Assembly: GCA_035701265.1 (NCBI GenBank)
Contig: DASSNU010000002.1
Location: 310,001-374,000 of the forward strand
Source of the DNA: DASSNU01 sp035701265
GTDB taxonomy: Bacteria > Gemmatimonadota > Gemmatimonadetes > Gemmatimonadales > Gemmatimonadaceae
Direction: 5' to 3'
Length of the DNA stretch: 64,000 bases
The notes under the pieces are model-generated. The model was not told the DNA's origin. It was given only the letters and a program-made list of their open reading frames with translations, and ran no database searches. This document shows positions 18,815-26,157 of the stretch, in pieces. Within the stretch, counting starts at the first letter, position 1. Each line of letters starts with the position of its first letter. The translations under genes were made by a program, and so were the position numbers.

Positions 18815-19528
18815 TCAATCGCCTCCGGAAAGTGGGTGATGCGGTGCGTCGGCGTCGCCAATCGGATGCCGCGGGCGCACGGGGTCGCGGCGTGCAGCGG
18901 GATCGGCGCGCTCCGATCGCTCGACGTGCACGGTGAGCGGCCGCTCCACCTCGATGAGGCGCGCCGCGCGGGCTGCCGGCGTCTCGAGCGCCGCGTACGC
19001 GCGACGCACGCGGCGCTGGGCGCGCAGCGCGGACACCAGTCGGCCGCCCGTGGGAAGGAGGAGCAACACGCCGGCGTACGCCGCGATGTCCGCGAAATTC
19101 ATCACCAGCTCTCGCCCACCGCCCGTGTTGAGCGCGAGAAAATCCACCACGCCCAGTGGAGACGTGAGCAGGCTCAGGAGGTTGCCGAGCCCCGCGCCGC
19201 CGATGAGGCCGAGCGCCACCGTGGAGCGACGGTCGATCACCGCGAGGTCACGGCAGATCGGAACGAGGAGCACGAGCGCGAGGACGGTGAGCAGGACGTT
19301 CACGCGCCACGTCCCACTGCCAATGGAGACGCTGAAGGCGGAGTGGTTGTTGTAGACGAGCGTGACCCGGAGGAGGCGCCCCAGGGCCAGCGAGGGCGCG
19401 CGCGGCGATTCGGCCCAGAGCACCGCCAGGCTCTTGGTGAACAGGTCGCCAGCGAGGACCGCGCCGGCCACGAGGGCGAGCACGGCGACCGGTCGGGCGG
19501 ACGCTGTGGGCTTTGGGCTACGCGCCAT
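18815..19528 (-). CDS. signal peptidase II (LspA) family protein
   Basis: A 237-residue membrane aspartic protease-like protein with four hydrophobic spans. It keeps LspA hallmarks: GDLFTKSLAV in the first span, VYNNHSAFS, GGAGLGNL, and the two catalytic aspartates in GVVDFL and NFADIAAYAG. It is longer than typical LspA (about 160-170) through an Arg-rich hydrophilic C-terminal tail of some 65 residues. LspA cleaves lipoprotein signals, but the tail, the neighbour amidase and the distance from ileS suggest a paralogue rather than the housekeeping enzyme. A CAAGGAG ribosome site precedes the ATG and a GEMM-like structure lies upstream. Confidence 0.8.
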   Translation of the reverse strand: MARSPKPTASARPVAVLALVAGAVLAGDLFTKSLAVLWAESPRAPSLALGRLLRVTLVYNNHSAFSVSIGSGTWRVNVLLTVLALVLLVPICRDLAVIDRRSTVALGLIGGAGLGNLLSLLTSPLGVVDFLALNTGGGRELVMNFADIAAYAGVLLLLPTGGRLVSALRAQRRVRRAYAALETPAARAARLIEVERPLTVHVERSERADPAARRDPVRPRHPIGDADAPHHPLSGGD

Positions 19529-20192
19529 GGCTCCTTGGGGGAGGGACGCGTCGCCTTCTTCGGAAGCCGGCTGTCTCCGGAGAGACCCGTGGCGTTGCGG
19601 ACCGGCCTCGCGGCCGGGGTGCCTTTTTCGGAAGGAGACCTGTGAGGGCGAACGACAGCGGGTCCGGCCTACGAGCCGCTATGCACGCGGCGCGCCTGCC
19701 ATACCTGGGGCGGACAATACGTTATGCGCGTGGTGCGGGGCAAGAGTCGCGCGTGTGCCGCCACAGGTGTCCCGATGGTGCCGCAGGTGTGCCAGGAAGT
19801 GGCAGCGGAGCGCTCGCGGCGCCGCCTACGAGAGGAGGATCCGTCCTTGGGAGGGGCATCCCTTCTTTCGCGCGCGAGGCATCGCGCGCGAGGAGCTGCC
19901 GCGTGTCCGAACAGATGTTCGACTGTAGACGGTGGGGGCAAGACGGCAGAGCACCCAGGTCTGCGAGACGACCTGGATGGGGGCTGGGGCGCCATGGAAT
20001 CGGCGCGGGAGCCACCCGCTGATGCACGGTGAACCCGTGCGGTCTTGCCACGTCGAGACGTCTGCACCCTGGTCTGAGGGGGCGCGAGTGTGAAGATTCG
20101 GACGCCGGCTCGGGGGAGAAATGACGCGTCGCTGACGCGCGGTGACATCCTTGACCGGCTGGTGACTTGCCGAGTTCTGCGCACGAGGGGCA
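19529..20192. other. intergenic region between lspA-like gene and BTAD regulator
   Basis: About 660 bases with no convincing gene. The first 110 bases are the lspA 5' leader with the riboswitch-like fold. A plus-strand frame ending at 19928 encodes two CxxC pairs (CAWCG, then CRRC) like a small zinc ribbon, but it has no start codon near them and uses AGG and CGA codons freely; it may be a remnant. The last 100 bases lead into the regulator, whose ATG follows a GAGGGG ribosome site. Confidence 0.5.
19553..19637 (-). promoter_or_regulatory. putative class I cyclic di-GMP (GEMM) riboswitch in the lspA leader
   Basis: Read on the minus strand, the leader has the GEMM-I order of elements. AAAAAGGCA is followed by a 6-bp stem CCGGCC/GGCCGG closed by the GNRA loop GCGA, then CCGCAACGCC, then CACGGGTCT, a short CTCCGG loop, and AGACAGCCGGCTTCCGAAG. 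The GEMM consensus as I recall it has GGCAAACC, ACGCAAAGCC, CGGGTCT and AGCCGGGTTGCCGAA at these places. The GTCT/AGAC and GCC/GGC pairings of the second helix can form. Several conserved A residues are changed, so a variant ligand or a decayed copy is possible. It lies 15 bases before the lspA ribosome site. Confidence 0.45.
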
Positions 20193-23100
20193 ATGATTCG
20201 ACTTCGCAGCCTGGGAGAGTGCGTTCTCGAGCTGGACGGGGCGCAGCTCCTGCCCGACGCCGAGGTGTTGTTCGGTACGGCGCTCTACCTGGTGGTGGAG
20301 CGCGAGCGAACCATCGAGCGCGGCGCGCTGCTGCGCCTGTTGTGGCCGGCGGCAACGGAGCGGCAGGCGTCGCACAACCTGCGGCAAGCGCTCTACCGGC
20401 TGCGCGCTATGGGTGCGCCGATCGTCGGGGACCGCACGCGTGTGGGGATCGCGACTGAGCAGGTGGAGGCGGACTACGATTTCCTGCAGCGGAGCGATGG
20501 GCACGTGGCGCGAGAGCTCTTGCTGCAGCACGTGCATGGCGGCTTCCTCAGAACGTACATGCCCACGTTCTCGACGCCCTTCCGCGACTGGCTCGAGCGC
20601 CAGCGCCACGTGATCGACGCGCTCGCGCGGCGTGCGCTGGTAGGGGCCATCCTGACGGAGCGCGGGCGCGGGGAATGGCGCACGGTGGATGCCTTGGCGC
20701 GCGTGTGTCTCGAGGTGGATCCGCTGAACGAGGAGGCCACACTGGCGTTGGCCGAGGCCACGGCGCTGGCGGGTGGGAAGTCGCAGGCGCTCGCGATCAT
20801 CGACGAATATCTCCAGGAGCTCGGTCCGGCGGCGGGGGAAATTCGTCTTCCGGCAATCTTGCTGCGTCGGCGTGTGGCGGAAACGGCGCAGTACAGCGGC
20901 AGTCTGCACACGCGTCCCGTGCCGTTCGTCGGGCGGAGCGCCGACATCGCGATGCTGAGCCGCGCGCTGCACCGTGCGCAGAGCGGTCGGGGGAATGGGA
21001 TCCTGCTGTGGGGCGAGCCGGGGATCGGGAAGACGCGACTCGTTTCCGAGTTCACCGGTCCCGCGCTCGTCCGCCGGGCAGTGGTCGCACGCGCGTCGTG
21101 TCAGGCGATGGACGAGAAGCGTCCGCTCTCGGCGTTCGTGGATCTCGTTCCGCGGCTGCTGGCATTGCCGGGTGGGTTGGGCGTGTCGCCGGAGACGATG
21201 TCGTACTTGCGGCGGCTGACGGAGCACGACAGTGAGCAGACCACGTTGTCGCCGGAGGCGGCGGATGCGGAGTTCCTGTTCGCGAGCATCCGGCGCGCGC
21301 TCACCGATCTGCTCGACGCCGTGGCGACCGAGGAGGCGCTCATCGTTCTGATCGAGGACGTGCAGTGGCTGGACGTGATGTCGTGGAAGCTGCTGGAGGA
21401 GTTTCTTCCGTGGATGGAGCAGCGGCGGATTCTGTTGTTGCTGACCAGTCGCGAAGGGGACGTGCCCGAGCGACGGGGGATCGTGCAACTCCCCTCGCTG
21501 CGGCGGCATCTCGTGGCGCCGTTGGAGCCCGCCGCCGCACGCGACCTGGTACGTCAGGTGGTGACCGACGCCGGTCGCGAGGCGAGCGATGCCTTTCTCA
21601 CCTGGTGCGCCTCGGCGGGCGGTGGGAACCCGTACTACCTGCGCGAGCTGGCGCTGCACGCGATCGAGGAAGGGGGGAGTTACCGGGCGCCGGGCACGCT
21701 CATGGATCTCATCACGGAGCGGCTGCAGCGACTGCGGCCCTCGTCGCTGCGCGTGCTACAGGCGTGTGCGATCCTGGGGCAGCATTCCACGCTGGAGCGC
21801 GTGGAGGCGGTGGTGGGAATGGGGCGGGCGGAGTTGCTAGACAGTTTGGATGAGTTGGAGGGGCATAGGGTGATCCGTGCCGAATCCTCAGGCGTAGTGG
21901 CGGCACATGATCTGCTGGGCTCGGCGGCACTTAGTCAGATGTCGCAGCTCGGGCTCCGAGCGCTGCACACGTTCGCAGCGAATTCGCTACAGCGGTTCCC
22001 AGGTGAAGGCAACGTCATTCCAATTCTCTCCGCTGTGGCCGAACACTGTGCATCTGCCGGCGAGAACTCGAGAGCCGTCGCGCTATTCCGAGACTGTGCC
22101 CGACACGCTGTTGATATTGGCTTGCCGGCCCTTGGGATAGCACAAGTGGATCGCGCTCTCGGCCTCACACGGGACGCTGAACAGCGAGATTCTTTGTTAC
22201 AGACCAAACTGGAAGCAGCGCAGCTCGCTGCCCAGTGGGCGGATGTTCTCTCCACACACGATGACATACTGCGCACTCACGATGGCTCTCCCACTGACCG
22301 TCAAGTGCTGCATGACTCGAACGAACTTGCGTGTCTACACGCACGTTGGATGTTGCGTCACTCACTCTCATCAATCCTCGCCCGCCTAGTTCGGTGTGTA
22401 CAATGCCGATCGAGCACGGAGGCTCATCGTCGCGAGGCCGCCTTTCTTGGAATTCGGATCGCTGACAATGAACTCGATCCCGATATCGCGCGTCAATTGT
22501 TTACCGAAGCGTTTGGCCAGCCAGGCGCTCTCGCAGATGACAACACATCACTCGCCGCCTGCCTAGTCTTCGAGACCTGCTTCGGCGATATCTCGCGTAC
22601 ACCAGCGCTGGCACGAGCGATGCTCGCGCGACTACAGGAAGTCGCCACCCCGCGCGTCACGGCTATACGACACACACATTATGCGGCGATCGCACTATTT
22701 AGCGCAGGCGACGTGAATGACGGACGTGCCCTCCTCACCAGCGCATACGAGCACCTGGTTCCGCTAGGCGCAATAGGGCTGCTTCAGCGGACAATGCAGG
22801 ATCTTTTTTGGATGGCTATGCAGCTTGGCGACTACGAGGCCGCACGCGAATGGCAAGATAGGACAGTCGCTTCTACTGCGGGCCACTCTGAATACACGGC
22901 ATCTGCGGCGACTTGGGCAAACGCCGCTGAGCTCGCGCTTTATGACAACGATCTACCTGCGGCGCGTCGCTACCTGAGCAAGCTCGAATCTGCATTTTTC
23001 AGTGAGAACCGGAGCCGCCGGGCGATAGCCTACGTTGCTTCTCTCCGTGCTCACGTCAATGCAGCCGAATCAGGTTGGTTGCTCAGCGAAAGTGAGCACG

Positions 23101-23354
23101 TCGCCCTTGCCGCTCTATACGAACGCGCGAAGACTCTTATTGCTCAAGACTTTCTGGCTAACGCCTATTGTCAATCGCTGGCAGCGCGATGCGAGCACCA
23201 GACCGCACACGACGTGCTCTACGCCTATGTGCACCAGCATCGCCGGTGTCGCTTCCCACTCCCAGGGGACCTCGTCGTGCTCGCCGGATCGCTCAATGTT
23301 CCGGTTACAGCATCAACGAAGCGTGATTCGAGCCTCCGTACTTCTACAAGCTAG
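20193..23354 (+). CDS. large transcriptional regulator: BTAD-like, AAA ATPase and TPR-like domains
   Basis: A 1053-residue cytoplasmic protein of the AfsR/SARP-MalT-like type. The first 240 residues match the winged-helix/BTAD arrangement (LGECVLELDG, LLRLLWPAATERQASHNLRQ, then helical repeats). A STAND/AAA ATPase follows, with Walker A GEPGIGKT near 273 and Walker B LIVLIEDVQWLD near 383. The second half is helical and TPR-like. Such proteins couple a sensed signal and ATP binding to transcription activation. Codon use changes near codon 545 (about 21830): before it codons are strongly GC-ending, after it A- and T-ending codons are common. The 3' end overlaps the convergent HD-GYP gene by 11 bases. 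Confidence 0.85.
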   Translation: MIRLRSLGECVLELDGAQLLPDAEVLFGTALYLVVERERTIERGALLRLLWPAATERQASHNLRQALYRLRAMGAPIVGDRTRVGIATEQVEADYDFLQRSDGHVARELLLQHVHGGFLRTYMPTFSTPFRDWLERQRHVIDALARRALVGAILTERGRGEWRTVDALARVCLEVDPLNEEATLALAEATALAGGKSQALAIIDEYLQELGPAAGEIRLPAILLRRRVAETAQYSGSLHTRPVPFVGRSADIAMLSRALHRAQSGRGNGILLWGEPGIGKTRLVSEFTGPALVRRAVVARASCQAMDEKRPLSAFVDLVPRLLALPGGLGVSPETMSYLRRLTEHDSEQTTLSPEAADAEFLFASIRRALTDLLDAVATEEALIVLIEDVQWLDVMSWKLLEEFLPWMEQRRILLLLTSREGDVPERRGIVQLPSLRRHLVAPLEPAAARDLVRQVVTDAGREASDAFLTWCASAGGGNPYYLRELALHAIEEGGSYRAPGTLMDLITERLQRLRPSSLRVLQACAILGQHSTLERVEAVVGMGRAELLDSLDELEGHRVIRAESSGVVAAHDLLGSAALSQMSQLGLRALHTFAANSLQRFPGEGNVIPILSAVAEHCASAGENSRAVALFRDCARHAVDIGLPALGIAQVDRALGLTRDAEQRDSLLQTKLEAAQLAAQWADVLSTHDDILRTHDGSPTDRQVLHDSNELACLHARWMLRHSLSSILARLVRCVQCRSSTEAHRREAAFLGIRIADNELDPDIARQLFTEAFGQPGALADDNTSLAACLVFETCFGDISRTPALARAMLARLQEVATPRVTAIRHTHYAAIALFSAGDVNDGRALLTSAYEHLVPLGAIGLLQRTMQDLFWMAMQLGDYEAAREWQDRTVASTAGHSEYTASAATWANAAELALYDNDLPAARRYLSKLESAFFSENRSRRAIAYVASLRAHVNAAESGWLLSESEHVALAALYERAKTLIAQDFLANAYCQSLAARCEHQTAHDVLYAYVHQHRRCRFPLPGDLVVLAGSLNVPVTASTKRDSSLRTSTS

Positions 23355-24690
23355 CAATCCGCAATCTCGGTTGACGCACTGGGGCACTCGCCTCATCGGC
23401 GCGCACTGGATTCGCGCGATGGAGTTCGAACAACGTCGCAAACAATGGACTTGCAAGCAGGCGATCACAAAATACAGGATCGAACTGCTTGCCCCGGCAT
23501 CTCAGTAGTTCGGCGCGGACTTCCGCCTCACCAAGAGCCTTACGGTACGGCCGGTCAGATGTCATCGCGTCGATGGTGTCGGCGAAAATGATAATCCGTG
23601 CCGCTAGTGGTATGGCGTCTCCGGCAATACCGTCGGGGTAGCCAGTGCCATCCCAATTCTCGTGATGATGTCGCAACGCAGGAATCAGATCACGGAGGTG
23701 TGACACGTTGGATACCAGTTCGGCACTCTTGATTGGATGCGTCTTGATTATCTCCCATTCGTCCGGCGTGAGGCGATCAGGCTTCCGGAGTATGGGAGCG
23801 TAAATCTCATGAATCTTGCCGACATCGTGTAGGAGCGCAGCAGTCGCTATGCGCTTGACGTGTCGTGCGCTGAGTCCAACAGCTCGCGCAATGACTTCGG
23901 AGTACTGCGCTACCCGACGAGAGTGGCCGGAGGTGTACGGATCACGTGCTTCAATCGCCTTTACCATTAGCTGCAGTAGCTCGTGGTTAACGCGATCAAG
24001 TTGCACATTCGCGGCGAATAACTGACGCGCCCCGAAAATTGGGAACAACATGAGGGCGGCGGCAATTGGTCCAGATCGCACGTACACCCAAGCCAAGAAG
24101 AAAACTACTGGATAGCTAAGTACGATGTAGACAAGCGACGATGGCGTGTTCTGATGGAGGATCTTCCAGAAACGCTGTTTCTCGTTGAGCGCGATCACAG
24201 CGGACACTGCCGCGCTGTTGACGACAAAATATGTGAGCACGGCGCCCGCGAACGCAGTACCGACCCGAGATGTAGCAGCCGTGACCGATCCGCCAGATAG
24301 CACGTCCAGGGAAATTCCGCCCAAACTTAGGAACACCAGAATTGCGATGGCAGTCGACAGTGCTGTTTGGGCCATGTTGAAAATGGCTTTCGGCACCTCC
24401 CGTTTCTTGTAGACCTCTCCGCCCAGCTCTGCTAGTGCGGCTCCGATCACCGCCAACCAGTGAGGTGCAACAAGGGCACCGGCCAAGAACGGAATGAATG
24501 AGACCGAGCCAGTGGCACCATGGGGAAGCTGATAGACCAAGATTTGGCCTACCGCACCGACAGCAGTTAAGAACATCACCGCCGGGAGATACTGCGCAAC
24601 AGGGCCAGGAGCGAGATGCCCGATTTGCAGGGTCGCGATAGCGGCGGCGACAGCAACGGCAGCAATAAAGAGTCGAACTCTGAAAGACAT
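23344..24690 (-). CDS. membrane-bound HD-GYP cyclic di-GMP phosphodiesterase
   Basis: A 448-residue protein. Residues 1-225 form an N-terminal domain of about seven membrane spans of MASE-like type, probably a sensor. The C-terminal HD-GYP domain is intact: HSRRVAQYSEVIA, the HD pair in ALLHDVGKIHE near 284, HPIKSAELV, HHENWDGTGYPDG near 340, and FADTIDAMTSDRPYR. HD-GYP enzymes hydrolyse c-di-GMP, lowering its level. The ATG at 24690 follows a GGGGGG stretch; the longer frame from 24789 starts inside the ribosome site of the short ORF upstream and is rejected. It lies wholly in the lower-GC island. Confidence 0.92.
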   Translation of the reverse strand: MSFRVRLFIAAVAVAAAIATLQIGHLAPGPVAQYLPAVMFLTAVGAVGQILVYQLPHGATGSVSFIPFLAGALVAPHWLAVIGAALAELGGEVYKKREVPKAIFNMAQTALSTAIAILVFLSLGGISLDVLSGGSVTAATSRVGTAFAGAVLTYFVVNSAAVSAVIALNEKQRFWKILHQNTPSSLVYIVLSYPVVFFLAWVYVRSGPIAAALMLFPIFGARQLFAANVQLDRVNHELLQLMVKAIEARDPYTSGHSRRVAQYSEVIARAVGLSARHVKRIATAALLHDVGKIHEIYAPILRKPDRLTPDEWEIIKTHPIKSAELVSNVSHLRDLIPALRHHHENWDGTGYPDGIAGDAIPLAARIIIFADTIDAMTSDRPYRKALGEAEVRAELLRCRGKQFDPVFCDRLLASPLFATLFELHRANPVRADEASAPVRQPRLRIASL

Positions 24691-24716
24691 GTTGTGGGAT
24701 CCCCCCGCTCGCCGAC

Positions 24717-24779
24717 TTAGGCCCAGGATTGGTGCCCGATGCTGCACAAAAACGCCCAAACTGCGGACAGGATATCCAT
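24717..24779 (-). CDS. 20-residue leader or peptide ORF upstream of the HD-GYP gene
   Basis: ATG at 24779 opens MDILSAVWAFLCSIGHQSWA and a TAA stop. The ribosome site is the best in the region, AAGGAGGTGA, six bases before the ATG, much stronger than that of the HD-GYP gene 26 bases downstream. The peptide is hydrophobic with two Trp and one Cys. It could be a leader peptide that sets translation of the next gene, or a small secreted or membrane peptide sensed by the multi-span protein. Nothing proves it is translated. Confidence 0.5.
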   Translation of the reverse strand: MDILSAVWAFLCSIGHQSWA

Positions 24780-24806
24780 TTCGCGTCACCTCCTTTTCGT
24801 TGATGT

Positions 24807-24828
24807 CACATCGGTTATCCCGGATGTG
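24807..24828 (-). promoter_or_regulatory. inverted repeat upstream of the peptide/HD-GYP leader
   Basis: CACATCGG (24807-24814) and CCGGATGTG (24820-24828) pair around TTATC with a single-base bulge. It ends about 11 bases before the strong ribosome site of the short ORF, so it is placed to act as an operator or as a hairpin in the leader RNA. Confidence 0.4.
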
Positions 24829-25051
24829 CGAAAAGTCGGCTTCGCTCGTGGTGCTTATTTCCTGATCCGCTTGGCTCCGCTCAGTCGAGGAACGGGGGGG
24901 GAGAAGTGAAGTGTGGTCATAAGGTCGAGCATCGTGCGATGCTGGTCGTAGTCACTCGATACGGTACGCCCATCCGCCCTGCCCTGCCGCGCGCCGCCAG
25001 TAGAGCACGTCCCGCCGCTCTCGCCGGCTGACGCGTGCGATCCGCCGTGCG

Positions 25052-25786
25052 TCAGCGACGGCGGTCGATCCAGCGATTGGTCGCGTTCAACACGGCGAGT
25101 ACGCTCGCTGTCTCCGGACTCTCCCGGATCTCGCAGCTGCCGGCCAGGACGGTGGTCTCGCGACCGCGCCGCGCACTGATCCCGACAAAGACGAACTCGC
25201 GGTCGAAGGCGTCGATCAACTTGCACCCATCCAGGGCCAGCACGTTGTCCTCGCCCTCCACCTTGCCAATGGCCAGGAGGGTGGCGCGCGCCGCGAGCTC
25301 CGCTCGCGACCGCTCCGTCTCCGCTCCTTCAGCTTCTCCGATCACCGACGCGTCGCCACGACGCAGCGTGACCTTGCAAGTGACTCCACGCGTGCGCGAG
25401 CGACGCACTTCCACGTCCTCGAACAACAACTTCCGCATGCTCGCCGCGTCCGCGCCACGCTCCTGCAGCTCGCGCACGTCGAGCGCCTTCTGCGGATCGA
25501 TGGTCGTTGCGACGGAGATCTTTCGGTGATCCACCTTCATGCCGAGATGCGCGATCAACGCGCTCTCCACGTTCCGCACCGTCTGCTTGGGAGTGACGTC
25601 GGAGCTGGTGAGCAGATGAATCTCGTTCACCGCCCCGTTCTCCCCCGCCACGATGCGCGCCGCCAGGATTCCCGGCAGCGTCAGCAGCAACTCCTCCGCA
25701 CGCTTGATGGGAAGAACGCTCCCGGCAATCGGAGACGGCGAGGGCGAGCCGAAGTGTGGCTGTGCAGCAGACACGTTGGCGGACAC
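25052..25786 (-). CDS. conserved-looking protein of unknown function, two parts
   Basis: A 244-residue soluble protein, GTG start. The first part (about residues 25-95) has a small alpha/beta pattern ending in the striking HLGMKVDHRKISVAT. The second part (about 125-240) is an independent beta-alpha domain (VTCKVTLRRGDASVIGEAEG, ARATLLAIGKVEGEDNVLALDG, REFVFVGISARRGRETTVLAG). I recall similar uncharacterised proteins with the DHRKISVA pattern in other phyla, but cannot name a family. No catalytic motif or signal peptide is seen. It stands alone between the island and the sigma-54 activator. Confidence 0.75.
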   Translation of the reverse strand: MSANVSAAQPHFGSPSPSPIAGSVLPIKRAEELLLTLPGILAARIVAGENGAVNEIHLLTSSDVTPKQTVRNVESALIAHLGMKVDHRKISVATTIDPQKALDVRELQERGADAASMRKLLFEDVEVRRSRTRGVTCKVTLRRGDASVIGEAEGAETERSRAELAARATLLAIGKVEGEDNVLALDGCKLIDAFDREFVFVGISARRGRETTVLAGSCEIRESPETASVLAVLNATNRWIDRRR

Positions 25787-26157
25787 GGCGGCGATAGATG
25801 ACCTGTTGAGGGCAGCGATACGACGGCGTGTGGGAAGGCCCGAACCGGGCTACGCCAGGGTGAGATCCAGCGCCCATCGATGCGACGCCGGAGCGGCCAA
25901 TATGCGGGCGACCTGGCTGTGATGCAATAGCTTACGTGAATCACGCGCCAACGCGTCCCAGGTCACAGCGCGTTCACCCCTCATTCACGCCCGCGAGGAG
26001 CACGCGACGATCGCTCACGTCGCGGAATGAGACGAGCGCTACATAATGTGACAGGAGCTACGGACGGTTTGACGCATACCGCCGCGCGCGAGATGGCCCG
26101 CCCACGCGCGAGCTCCGCAGCGCCCATCGCCATCGCGCGCCCCCCGTCCGCCGGCTC
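25787..26157. other. intergenic region upstream of the unknown protein
   Basis: About 370 bases without a supportable gene. On the minus strand TTGCAT and CATATT stand 17 bases apart (around 25902-25930) and could be a weak promoter for the gene at 25786. A short GCCCG/CGGGC hairpin lies in its leader. A 29-codon plus-strand frame near 26070 has a poorly spaced ribosome site and was not accepted. Confidence 0.45.

Larger units (their letters stand above)
21830..24840. other. lower-GC island spanning half a gene and the HD-GYP locus
   Basis: Hand counts on 60-base lines inside this stretch gave 52-67% GC, against 65% for a line just upstream, and third codon positions shift most clearly. The left edge lies inside the regulator gene, the right edge just upstream of the HD-GYP leader. 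No repeats, integrase or transposase were seen at the edges. The pattern fits recombination with DNA of different composition. A full GC profile was not possible by eye. Confidence 0.6.

Noticed and set aside
24690..24789. Longer start (24789) for the HD-GYP protein
   Set aside because: That GTG lies within the AAGGAGGTGA ribosome site of the short ORF, and the added 33 residues look unlike a signal or membrane domain start.
26050..26150. 29-codon plus-strand ORF after an AGGAG
   Set aside because: It would start at TTG with 11-base spacing and has no distinctive composition.
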